Assembly (NCBI RefSeq): GCF_014698795.1
Contig: NZ_JACJTR010000001.1
Coordinates: 310,001 to 374,000 of the forward strand
Direction of reading: 5' to 3'
From: Nostoc sp. FACHB-892
GTDB lineage: Bacteria; Cyanobacteriota; Cyanobacteriia; Cyanobacteriales; Nostocaceae
DNA length: 64,000 bases
Shown here: positions 1 to 7,209 of the stretch, one piece after another
How the letters are laid out: every line of letters begins with the position of its first letter
Numbering within the stretch: the first letter of the stretch is position 1
Made by a program: the position numbers and the translations under genes
Notes under the pieces: generated by a model
Seen by the model: the letters and a program-made list of their open reading frames with translations, nothing else
What the model was told of the DNA's origin: nothing
Databases searched by the model: none

Positions 1-37
1 TAACTCCTAACTCCTCACTTCTCACTATTACTTAAAT
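1..37. repeat. 7-bp tandem repeat tail upstream of obgE
   Basis: Degenerate copies of a TAACTCC-type heptamer run up to about base 30, just before the obgE start. The same repeat family recurs in this window near 12741-12834, 39071-39110 and inside the P-type ATPase gene. Such short tandem repeats are typical of Nostoc and Anabaena intergenic DNA. Confidence 0.7.
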
Positions 38-1066
38 ATGCAATTTATCGACCAAGCAAAAATTGAAGTTGAAGCTGGTAAGGGCGGCGATGGTATTGTC
101 GCCTTCCGGCGAGAGAAATATGTGCCGACTGGTGGCCCTTCTGGTGGTAATGGGGGAAGAGGCGGTTCGGTATTTTTCGTTGCCGATGAAAACCTACAAA
201 CCTTGTTGGACTTCAGATATAACCATCGATTTCAGGCAGAAAAAGGGACTCGTGGCGGGCCAAATAACTGCACTGGAGCAGCAGGAAAGGATTTAATTAT
301 CGAAGTTCCCTGTGGTACAACCATTTATGATGCTGAAACTGGCGAAGTGCTGGGGGATTTAATTGAGCCAAAGCAGACTTTGTTGATTGCTCAAGGTGGT
401 AAAGGCGGACTAGGAAATCAGCATTTCTTGAGTAACCGTAACCGCGCTCCAGAATACGCCCTCCCAGGATTACCAGGGGAAATAAAGCAGCTGCGCCTGG
501 AGTTAAAACTTTTGGCAGAAGTTGGAATTATTGGTTTACCAAATGCTGGTAAATCTACTTTAATTTCATCTTTATCAGCTGCACGTCCCAAAATCGCAGA
601 CTACCCTTTCACTACCTTGATCCCGAATTTGGGTGTAGTGCGGAAACCTACTGGTGATGGTACTGTTTTCGCTGACATTCCCGGACTAATTGAGGGCGCG
701 GCTCATGGAGCTGGGCTAGGACATGACTTTCTGCGCCATATCGAGCGTACGCGAGTGCTACTTCACTTGATTGATGCCACTAGTGATGATGTGGTTAGAG
801 ACTACAACACAATTAAAGAAGAATTAAAAGCTTATGGACGGGGTTTAGCAGAACGCCCGCAAATTTTAGCGCTGAACAAAATTGATGCAGTTGATCGGGA
901 AACTGTCGATTTGGAGGCGTTAGCCACTCAACTTAATCATCTCTCCTATGCGCCAGTTTTTGTGATTTCAGCAGTTACCCGCACCGGGTTAGAGCCGATG
1001 TTACAGGAAATTTGGAAAATTCTCGACCAAATGAAGGTTCCTGAAGAAGTGGAGGTATTTAGCTAA
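38..1066 (+). CDS. obgE: Obg-family GTPase
   Basis: Ribosome-associated GTPase of the Obg/CgtA family, which acts in late 50S subunit assembly and stress responses. The glycine-rich Obg fold covers about residues 1-158 ([18 protein letters not shown]). The G domain follows: G1 GLPNAGKST near residue 165, the switch-I region with DYPFTT, G3 DIPGLIEG near 213, G4 NKID near 281 and G5 ISA near 311. At 342 residues it lacks the C-terminal OCT domain of some Gram-positive homologues, as is usual in cyanobacteria. The ATG at 38 opens with MQFIDQAKI, the usual family N-terminus. Only 37 bases of upstream DNA are visible. Confidence 0.97.
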   Translation: MQFIDQAKIEVEAGKGGDGIVAFRREKYVPTGGPSGGNGGRGGSVFFVADENLQTLLDFRYNHRFQAEKGTRGGPNNCTGAAGKDLIIEVPCGTTIYDAETGEVLGDLIEPKQTLLIAQGGKGGLGNQHFLSNRNRAPEYALPGLPGEIKQLRLELKLLAEVGIIGLPNAGKSTLISSLSAARPKIADYPFTTLIPNLGVVRKPTGDGTVFADIPGLIEGAAHGAGLGHDFLRHIERTRVLLHLIDATSDDVVRDYNTIKEELKAYGRGLAERPQILALNKIDAVDRETVDLEALATQLNHLSYAPVFVISAVTRTGLEPMLQEIWKILDQMKVPEEVEVFS

Positions 1067-1154
1067 CGAAATAATTATGAATTATGTTGACCTTTAGTGG
1101 TAAAGAAGGGGTCAAATAGTTGTTTTTTTGTTCTCTGCGGGAAGAAAGAGGGTA

Positions 1155-1184
1155 GGCGATGCCTGCGGCGGGCTACGCCAACGC
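1155..1184. repeat. short interspersed GC-rich repeat
   Basis: A GC-rich element built on GCGATGCCTGCGG and GGGCTACGCC. Related copies appear at about 10390-10640, 11595-11650, 13675-13705, 44800-44840 and 45630-45660. They create spurious ORFs and are a common intergenic repeat family in Nostoc-type genomes. Confidence 0.7.
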
Positions 1185-1306
1185 ATTCATCATTTGTGGC
1201 GTAGTTTTTTTGACTAATAGAATTGATACGAAACCTTAAAAGGCTTGCTGTATCGTCAAATTCGTAGACTAGACTAGAATCACAGGGTAACAATCATAGG
1301 AATATT

Positions 1307-1912
1307 ATGATGAGCGATCGCGACTACACATTAATCATTGACAAAAGTGGTAGTATGTCCACACCTGACCAAGTGGGTGGTAGAAGTAGATGGGAAATTG
1401 CTCAAGAGTCTACTCTCGCTTTGGCAAGAAAGGCCGAACAGTTTGACCCCGATGGCATCACTGTTTATGTGTTTTCTGGTAGATTTAAACGCTACGATGA
1501 TGTCACCTCAGCCAAAGTCGCACAGATATTTCTCGAAAATGACCCTGCTGGGACAACAAACTTAGCAAGTGTACTTCAAGATGCGCTTAATAACTACTTT
1601 CAACGCAAAGCTGCTGGTAAAACCAAGCCAAACGGAGAGACGATTTTAGTCATCACCGACGGTGAACCAGACGATCGCAAAGCTGTGTTTGAAGTAATTA
1701 TTCATGCGACTCGCCAGATGGAACGTGATGAAGAACTAGCAATTTCAATCATTCAAGTAGGTTCAGATGCCCAAGCAACTAAGTTCCTGAAAGCTTTGGA
1801 TGACCAGTTGCAAAGTGTCGGCGCTAAATTTGATATTTGCGACACAGTTACTTTAGACGACTTAGAAGAAATGAGCCTTGTAGATGTATTAACAAACGCA
1901 ATAACTGACTAA
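1307..1912 (+). CDS. vWA-domain protein, copy 1
   Basis: A 201-residue protein that is almost entirely one von Willebrand factor A domain. The MIDAS metal site is visible: DKSGSMS near residue 12 (DxSxS), a Thr in GTTNLAS near residue 84, and ITDGEPDD near residue 122. No signal peptide or membrane segment is seen, so it is probably cytoplasmic. It is a close paralogue of the next gene, 56 bases downstream; the two look like a tandem duplication. Start could be 1307 or 1310, since the ORF opens Met-Met. vWA proteins of this compact type occur in tellurite/stress (TerY-like) and chaperone-linked systems, but no Ter gene is nearby, so the role is unknown. Confidence 0.85.
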   Translation: MMSDRDYTLIIDKSGSMSTPDQVGGRSRWEIAQESTLALARKAEQFDPDGITVYVFSGRFKRYDDVTSAKVAQIFLENDPAGTTNLASVLQDALNNYFQRKAAGKTKPNGETILVITDGEPDDRKAVFEVIIHATRQMERDEELAISIIQVGSDAQATKFLKALDDQLQSVGAKFDICDTVTLDDLEEMSLVDVLTNAITD

Positions 1913-1968
1913 TGCATCTATCAGCCCAAAGTCTAATAAATATTGGCTCTTAAACGGAGAAATGAATA

Positions 1969-2574
1969 ATGCTAGAAAATCGTGACTATACCTTGATTAT
2001 TGACAAAAGCGGCAGCATGGCAACCCAAGATCAAAAAGGTGGTAGAAGTAGATGGTTTGCAGCACAGGAATCTACTTTAGCTTTAGCTAGTAAGTGTGAG
2101 CAATTTGATCCAGATGGCATTACTATTTATTTATTCTCTGGTAAATTTAAGCGATACGAAAATGTGACATCCAGTATAGTAGGACAAATTTTCAGAGAAA
2201 ATGATCCCTCTGGTACAACTGATTTGGCAAGTGTGTTAAAACACGCAACTGATGATTACTTACAACGCAAAGCTGCTGGTCAAACAAAGCCAAATGGTGA
2301 AACAATTTTAGTGGTTACTGATGGTGAACCAGACGATCGCAAAGCAGTCATGAAGGTAATTATTGAAGCTTCTCGCCGTATCGATAGAGATGAAGAATTA
2401 GCTATTTCTTTCATTCAAGTCGGCACAGATCCACAAGCTACCCGCTTTCTCAAAGTCTTAGACGATGAACTTCAAAGTGCTGGTGCTAAGTTTGATATCT
2501 GTGACACCATTACTATGGAAGATATGGAAGATTTGAGTCTATCGGAAGTGCTACTGAATGCCATTAATGACTAG
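1969..2574 (+). CDS. vWA-domain protein, copy 2
   Basis: A second 201-residue vWA protein, collinear with the first along its whole length and of identical size. It keeps the MIDAS residues: DKSGSMA, the Thr in GTTDLAS and VTDGEPDD. The third MIDAS-loop serine region differs slightly (SMA instead of SMS), but the DxSxS core is intact. It lies 56 bases after copy 1 and 27 bases before the Slr1339-like gene, all on the same strand, so the three are probably one operon. Metal-dependent protein binding is expected from the fold; the partner is not known. Confidence 0.85.
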   Translation: MLENRDYTLIIDKSGSMATQDQKGGRSRWFAAQESTLALASKCEQFDPDGITIYLFSGKFKRYENVTSSIVGQIFRENDPSGTTDLASVLKHATDDYLQRKAAGQTKPNGETILVVTDGEPDDRKAVMKVIIEASRRIDRDEELAISFIQVGTDPQATRFLKVLDDELQSAGAKFDICDTITMEDMEDLSLSEVLLNAIND

Positions 2575-2601
2575 CTAGACCATTTATTAGGAATTACAAA
2601 A

Positions 2602-2997
2602 ATGGATTCCATTGATAAGCTGTTAGCTGAACTCCAAACCGAATATAAAGAAGTAAAACCACAACAGCAACAGTCAAAATCAGCCACAGCCAAATCGTTT
2701 ATTCCATTATCGCCAAAGTCTGCGTCTTTGATGGATAATCTTTTGGCAGAAGTTAAGGCTAATTTTGAAGAAGAGGATGCTGCTATTGAGTTAAAAAGAC
2801 AGCAAGAATTAGAACAGGAACGAATTCGACAAGAACAACTCAAAGCCAAACAATTAGAGGTTTTAAAAGTACAGGCAAAAGAATGGTTAGCCAAAGTAGA
2901 TCCACTTTCGTCTGAAGGGCTTTGGTTTGAAAGGTTTGCTGAAAGTTACTCTTCAAAATTAGAGGCGGCGATTGAATATTTAAAAAATAATGATTAA
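2602..2997 (+). CDS. small Slr1339-like conserved protein
   Basis: A 131-residue hydrophilic protein starting MDSIDKLLAELQ. It has a Gln/Lys-rich middle and a strongly charged, predicted coiled-coil stretch (about residues 70-100, rich in E, Q, K), then a C-terminal helix ending in AAIEYLKNND. The N-terminus and C-terminal segment resemble the cyanobacterial 'salt stress protein Slr1339' family; that assignment is from memory and is tentative. It follows the vWA pair by 27 bases and ends just before a perfect hairpin, so it is the likely last gene of that operon. Confidence 0.65.
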   Translation: MDSIDKLLAELQTEYKEVKPQQQQSKSATAKSFIPLSPKSASLMDNLLAEVKANFEEEDAAIELKRQQELEQERIRQEQLKAKQLEVLKVQAKEWLAKVDPLSSEGLWFERFAESYSSKLEAAIEYLKNND

Positions 2998-3014
2998 TAA
3001 ATAAGGAATAAAAT

Positions 3015-3040
3015 CAAAATAAAAACGCATTTTTATTTTG
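3015..3040 (+). terminator. perfect 11-bp hairpin after the vWA operon
   Basis: An 11-bp perfect AT-rich stem (3015-3025 with 3030-3040) closes a 4-base CGCA loop, 18 bases after the last stop codon. The 3' arm itself is T-rich, so it could serve as a bidirectional intrinsic terminator. Confidence 0.6.
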
Positions 3041-3170
3041 CTATAAAACCGGATAAAATCTGCACAAACAATCTTTAAACCAAGTGTATTGATTTGGATG
3101 CAAGAAAGACTCATCTTGCTTTACCACCCAAGCATTCTTTTTTATCAGATGCATCTGAGGCTTAAAATTA

Positions 3171-3365
3171 ATGCGCGATCGCTTAATTAACAATCGCCAG
3201 CAACCAGACTTAGTTAACAGTAAATATGCAAAACTGGGCTAATTCCTATACCAACAGGCACAGTTAAAAAATATTCCGATTATAAATACTTCTGAAAAAA
3301 CACTTCAAGAAGTTGTAGATATGATCCAAAATCAAGTCTTAACAAGTTTAGTAGAGTCAAGATAA
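3171..3365 (+). pseudogene. possible gene remnant with an internal stop
   Basis: A reading frame from the ATG at 3171 to the TAA at 3363 is interrupted once, by TAA at 3240-3242. Both halves look protein-like: MRDRLINNRQQPDLVNSKYAKLG before the stop and a segment with IPIINTSEKTLQEVVDMIQ after it. The second half resembles the C-terminal tail of a kinase-type protein, but no family can be named. The rest of 2998-3402 holds only the terminator and AT-rich DNA. Confidence 0.35.
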
Positions 3366-3402
3366 TCCTATTGCAAAAGGGAGTAGTACAATCCAACTAT
3401 AA

Positions 3403-3750
3403 TTAATGTTGATGGTGATTTGTTATAGCTAAATGTTGCACAGCCCATTCATGCATAGCATAAAGAATTGGTTGTAAAGTTTCTCCTAAAGGTGTCAGGG
3501 AATATTCTACCTTGGGCGGAATTTGAGGATAAACTTCTCGATGAATAATGCCATCTTCCTCCATTTCTCTAAGTTGCTGAGTCAGCATCTTTTGCGTAAC
3601 TCCAGGTAAAGCCCGTTGCAGCTCACCAAAACGTTTAACGCCAGTCATTAATTCCCTAATAATCAAAACTTTCCAGCGTCCGCCAATCACCTTTAGGGTA
3701 GTTTCTACTTCACAAGTCAGTCTGAGATTATTTTCTGCTTCAGCTTTCAT
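3403..3750 (-). CDS. HxlR-family transcriptional regulator
   Basis: A 115-residue winged-helix protein of the HxlR family. Family hallmarks are the conserved early Cys (LTCEVE, residue 14), [42 protein letters not shown] and the wing [16 protein letters not shown]. HxlR proteins are dimeric repressors or activators, and the single conserved Cys often senses oxidants or electrophiles. It is transcribed toward the vWA operon and away from the ferritin-like gene, which is on the same strand 139 bases upstream. Its target is not evident; with a ferritin-like neighbour, a redox or iron link is only a guess. Confidence 0.9.
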   Translation of the reverse strand: MKAEAENNLRLTCEVETTLKVIGGRWKVLIIRELMTGVKRFGELQRALPGVTQKMLTQQLREMEEDGIIHREVYPQIPPKVEYSLTPLGETLQPILYAMHEWAVQHLAITNHHQH

Positions 3751-3819
3751 AGTTAGTTTTTAACATTAGATACTCAAGGATATCTATAATTCAATACACT
3801 TGGGATAGTGATATTTTGC

Positions 3820-3862
3820 CCCGGAAGATACCCCCAACCCCCCTTTTTAAGGGAGGCTTAAT
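3820..3862. repeat. C-rich/G-rich interspersed repeat
   Basis: The stretch ACCCCCAACCCCCCTTTTTAAGGGAGG is a copy of a repeat scattered in many cyanobacterial genomes. It separates the ferritin-like gene from the HxlR gene; its short CCCTTTTTAAGGG core is an inverted repeat. Confidence 0.55.
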
Positions 3863-3889
3863 CTTTCCTTTTTCAGGCTTGCTCTATAA

Positions 3890-4636
3890 TTACGTAGCTA
3901 CCAACTCAGAATCGATTTCTGAGGGCGCACTATCTTGGACTAGCGATCGCGTTTCACCATTACGCTGGAGAATACCGCCAACCATTGCCAACAAGGCGTT
4001 TACCTTGCGGGTTCGCCACATATCTACAAGTTTTTGCACTTCAGTCGCAGACATCCGTCGCATCATTGCTTCGTAGAGATAAGCAGCATGTCCAGTTTCA
4101 TCCTGGGCAATACAAAGCATTCCTAACTTCAAGTTACGAGCGGTTGACTCGTTATCAGGTAATGCTTTCGCCATTCGCGCAAAGTCTTTACTAGCATCTA
4201 ACTCAAGAATGTATGTGCTAGCCATAAACACATCCCAGTCAATGACGGCCGGTTTTAGCTGTTCTTGGGTATAGCCTTCAAAGAATGCTGCGAAAAACGG
4301 ACTACGCTGTTGCGATTTTTTTGTAGATGTAGTTTGGGGTTGAGCCTTGAAATCTATAACTTGTTTATTCAACTGTTGTAAGGCGTGGGCAAAAATTTTA
4401 CCATGCCTAGTTTCATCTGATGCATGTTTTGCTAGTTTTTCGGCTAGCCATGTATCACCTTCGGCTGCGGCGCGATCGCTAAGTGCAGATAAAAACGGCA
4501 CAGAACCAGATTCGGCCAACTGAAACCCCGCAAGGATGTTAGGGCGGGTTTTAGAATCACGAATTTGAGCAGCAGAGTAATAGGCAAAAGCACCTGAACC
4601 AGCTAGATGCAGAACGTGAGTCAAGAAGTTCATCAA
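3890..4636 (-). CDS. ferritin-like di-iron protein
   Basis: A 248-residue protein of the ferritin-like superfamily. A four-helix di-iron site can be read: Glu42 in FQLAESGS, Glu75 and His78 in DETRHGK, a Glu near 145 in YILELD, and DETGHAAYL near residue 176. Two ExxH motifs on separate helices are the hallmark of this fold. A variable linker (about residues 95-115, Gln/Thr/Lys-rich) separates the helix pairs, and the last 25 residues are probably disordered. The substrate is unknown; related proteins include MiaE-like hydroxylases and DUF455-type proteins. It may share a transcript with the HxlR gene. Confidence 0.8.
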   Translation of the reverse strand: MMNFLTHVLHLAGSGAFAYYSAAQIRDSKTRPNILAGFQLAESGSVPFLSALSDRAAAEGDTWLAEKLAKHASDETRHGKIFAHALQQLNKQVIDFKAQPQTTSTKKSQQRSPFFAAFFEGYTQEQLKPAVIDWDVFMASTYILELDASKDFARMAKALPDNESTARNLKLGMLCIAQDETGHAAYLYEAMMRRMSATEVQKLVDMWRTRKVNALLAMVGGILQRNGETRSLVQDSAPSEIDSELVAT

Positions 4637-4819
4637 AAATTCCCGCCGACAATTGGAAGGTTACAATTCTTATACTAATCCGCATTTTCTATAGTGTGCC
4701 GCCAGAGGCTCTTACCATTTGGAATTGCCTGTGGCAGTATGTCGAAGCTTAACAAATATATCTTTGCATTTTGCTAGTATCATCCCACATAGGTAATGCG
4801 GTAATGCAGGTAACTTTGG

Positions 4820-5383
4820 ATGGAGAGATTAATTAAACCAGTGCGATTTTGGCTTTGTGCAACTATCCTAATTTTAGGTTTGATTGGCTGCGACCGTATC
4901 GGTACTTCTGGAGAACCAGTTGAGCGAGTCAGTGATGGCGATACTTTAGTAGTAAAAGATGCTAATGGCAAAAATCTTACAGTCCGCTTTGCCTGTGTAG
5001 ATGCGCCAGAGATAGCTCATACTAACAAAGAAAAACAGAGTAAACGCACTAGCGATCGCAATCAATTTAATTGGGGTGTGAAAGCTCAAGAACGGGTGCA
5101 AGAACTGGTGCAACAAGCAGGCGATCGCGTGACTTTGAATATTACCGATAGCGATCGCTATGGACGCAAAATTGCTGAAGTTCGTTTAAAAAATGGCACA
5201 TTTGTACAACAGGTATTGTTGCAAGAAGGATTGGCAAAAGTCTATCGTCCTTATTTAAACAAGTGTCCTAGCAAAGACTTAGTTCAACAAGCCGAAGCTA
5301 AAGCCAAGGAACAACGCCTTGGTATTTGGAGCGATACTAAATTTATTAATCCTTGGGAATACCGGAGCTTATATAAGAAGTAA
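4820..5383 (+). CDS. lipoprotein thermonuclease (SNase-like)
   Basis: A 187-residue staphylococcal-nuclease homologue. A lipoprotein signal peptide is clear: positive start MERLIKPVR, hydrophobic core and lipobox LIGC, with Cys24 as the lipidation site. The SNase domain covers about residues 33-180, with VSDGDTLVV, VRFACVDAPEI carrying the first active-site Arg, and DRYGRKIAEV carrying the second. It would be a membrane-anchored extracytoplasmic nuclease, Ca2+-dependent in the family. It stands alone and converges with the ABC permease gene; a polypyrimidine run at about 5440-5495 lies between them. Confidence 0.9.
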   Translation: MERLIKPVRFWLCATILILGLIGCDRIGTSGEPVERVSDGDTLVVKDANGKNLTVRFACVDAPEIAHTNKEKQSKRTSDRNQFNWGVKAQERVQELVQQAGDRVTLNITDSDRYGRKIAEVRLKNGTFVQQVLLQEGLAKVYRPYLNKCPSKDLVQQAEAKAKEQRLGIWSDTKFINPWEYRSLYKK

Positions 5384-5481
5384 AACTTGTAAACTCGGTG
5401 TTGCATATTTGCCTAAGCAATGATTCAGCAACTTCCAAAATTCCCCCCTCCTCCCCCTGCCTCCCCTGCCCCCCGCCTCTC

Positions 5482-6363
5482 CTACTCCTCTCCCCAAGTT
5501 TGCAGTTGAAAATAAACTAATACCAGCGTCACTGCTAGCAACACCGTTGCTGCTGCTGCTGCATAACCAAAATCAAATTGAGCAAAAGCCTCTTGGTAAA
5601 TATAGTAAACCAGCAAGTTAGTTGAATTTAGTGGGCCACCACCAGTGATCACATAAACTTGCTCAAAACTCCGCAATGTAAAAATCGCGGTAGTGATGAT
5701 TGCAAATATCATAGTAGGGCGCAATCCGGGCAAAGTAACATACCAAAATTGTTGCCAAGCATTTGCTCCATCTAAATCTGCTGCTTCATAACGGCTGGGA
5801 GGAATTGCTTGCAACCCTGCTAAAAAAACCACCATATTGAAACCTAATTGTTTCCAAATACTCATTAAAATAAGTACTGGCATTGCCCAAAATGTGTTTC
5901 CTAGCCAGGGTATGTCTGGAATGCTAAAAAAAGCTAAAAGTTCGTTAACTGGCCCTGATGTTTGAAACAGCCAGCGAAATCCCAAACCGGCTGCCACAAG
6001 TGAGATAATTGAAGGCAGAAAATAAGCACTTCGCAGCATTCCTCGCAAGGGAATAGAGCGGTTTAATAGCACTGCTAGTCCCAAGGAAATAACTAAACTG
6101 GGAATGATGGTGGCAACCGTAAAATAAAAGGTGTTACCCAGAACTTGCCAGAAATCATGGTTGGCTAACAAGCGCCAGTAGTTTTTTAAACCTATCCAAT
6201 AAGTACCTTTTAGAGTAAAGCTACCAGCAGTGAAACTGAGGTAAAACAAATAGGCGATCGGCCAAATTATAAAAACGCTTAGTAAAATTAATGCTGGTGT
6301 GAGAAAAACCCAGGCAGCTACTGTATCATTATCCAACCACGATTTAGTATATTTTTTTGGCAT
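5482..6363 (-). CDS. sugar ABC transporter permease (MalF/UgpA type)
   Basis: A 293-residue inner-membrane permease of the carbohydrate-uptake ABC class. Six membrane segments are visible, the first at about residues 17-40 after a short charged start. The cytoplasmic EAA loop (YEAADLDGANAWQQF...LPGL, about residues 192-214) docks with the ATPase. This type works as a heterodimer with a MalG-like permease, plus a binding protein and an ATPase. None of these partners is next to it, so it is an orphan subunit here. It is divergent from purN with only 25 bases between start codons. Confidence 0.9.
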   Translation of the reverse strand: MPKKYTKSWLDNDTVAAWVFLTPALILLSVFIIWPIAYLFYLSFTAGSFTLKGTYWIGLKNYWRLLANHDFWQVLGNTFYFTVATIIPSLVISLGLAVLLNRSIPLRGMLRSAYFLPSIISLVAAGLGFRWLFQTSGPVNELLAFFSIPDIPWLGNTFWAMPVLILMSIWKQLGFNMVVFLAGLQAIPPSRYEAADLDGANAWQQFWYVTLPGLRPTMIFAIITTAIFTLRSFEQVYVITGGGPLNSTNLLVYYIYQEAFAQFDFGYAAAAATVLLAVTLVLVYFQLQTWGEE

Positions 6364-6388
6364 CTATAATTTTTCCTCTTAGCTGTTT

Positions 6389-7057
6389 ATGACCCTCCGC
6401 CCTGATTCTACCCCTAGCTTGGTTTCTCCCAGTATTAGCGATTGTCAACTAGTCGCCCCTTTAAAACTGGGAATTATGGCTTCTGGGAATGGCAGCAATT
6501 TTGATGTAGTTGCCCAAGCTATCCAAGATGGGCAGCTAAATGCCCAAATTCAAGTTTTAATTTACAATAACCCCTCGGCTAAAGCAGCCGTCAGAGCAGC
6601 CGATAGAGGTGTAGAAGCTGTTTTATTGAATCACCGCAACTATAAAAGTCGAGAAGAGTTTGATGAGGAAATTGTGCAGACATTGCAGCACTACGATGTG
6701 GAATGGGTAATTTTGGCAGGTTGGATGCGATTGTTAACATCAGTTTTCATGGATGCCTTTCCTGATAAAATTATTAATATCCATCCTAGTTTGTTACCTA
6801 GTTTCAAGGGAATCCATGCTGTTGAACAAGCCTTAGCATCAGGCGTAAAAATCACTGGTTGTACAGCGCATATAGCTTGTTTAGAAATGGACAGTGGCCC
6901 AATATTGATGCAAGCCGCAGTACCAGTATTGCCGGATGATACACCAGAAACACTCCATGCCCGGATTCAAATTCAGGAACATCGAATTTTACCATTAGCG
7001 ATCGCTCTAGCAGCTTCTTCGTCAAAAACTATACTAAAGCCAATACACTTGGGTTAA
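6389..7057 (+). CDS. purN: phosphoribosylglycinamide formyltransferase
   Basis: GAR transformylase PurN: transfers a formyl group from 10-formyl-THF to GAR in purine synthesis, in the cytoplasm. Length is 222 residues, with a short N-terminal extension (about 25 residues) before the core LKLGIMASGNGSNF. Catalytic and signature residues are present: NIHPSLLPSFKG (Asn and His) near residue 130, and the downstream HIACLEMDSGPI with the catalytic Asp. The extension leaves room for an internal start at the Met in GIMASGNG, but that would cut the first strand, so the ATG at 6389 is preferred. Confidence 0.95.
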   Translation: MTLRPDSTPSLVSPSISDCQLVAPLKLGIMASGNGSNFDVVAQAIQDGQLNAQIQVLIYNNPSAKAAVRAADRGVEAVLLNHRNYKSREEFDEEIVQTLQHYDVEWVILAGWMRLLTSVFMDAFPDKIINIHPSLLPSFKGIHAVEQALASGVKITGCTAHIACLEMDSGPILMQAAVPVLPDDTPETLHARIQIQEHRILPLAIALAASSSKTILKPIHLG

Positions 7058-7068
7058 AAGAGGACAAG

Positions 7069-7190
7069 AAGCAGGGGGCAGGGAGAAAGAGGACAAGGGG
7101 TAGGGGCAGCGAGAAAAGGGGAAAAAGAACCTGCATCAAGCCTTTTACTTACCCTTACACCCTGCTTCCTGCCCCCTGCCCCTTGCTTCT
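7069..7190. repeat. G-rich/C-rich inverted repeat between convergent genes
   Basis: The purine-rich block around 7069-7085 (GAAGCAGGGGGCAGGG) can pair with the pyrimidine-rich block around 7165-7185 (CCTGCCCCCTGCCCCTT). It lies between the 3' ends of purN and the GAF gene and may terminate both transcripts. Similar G/C-rich tracts occur at 11275-11310 and 39495-39525. Confidence 0.5.
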
Positions 7191-7209
7191 TCTTGCTTCT
7201 TCTACAAAG

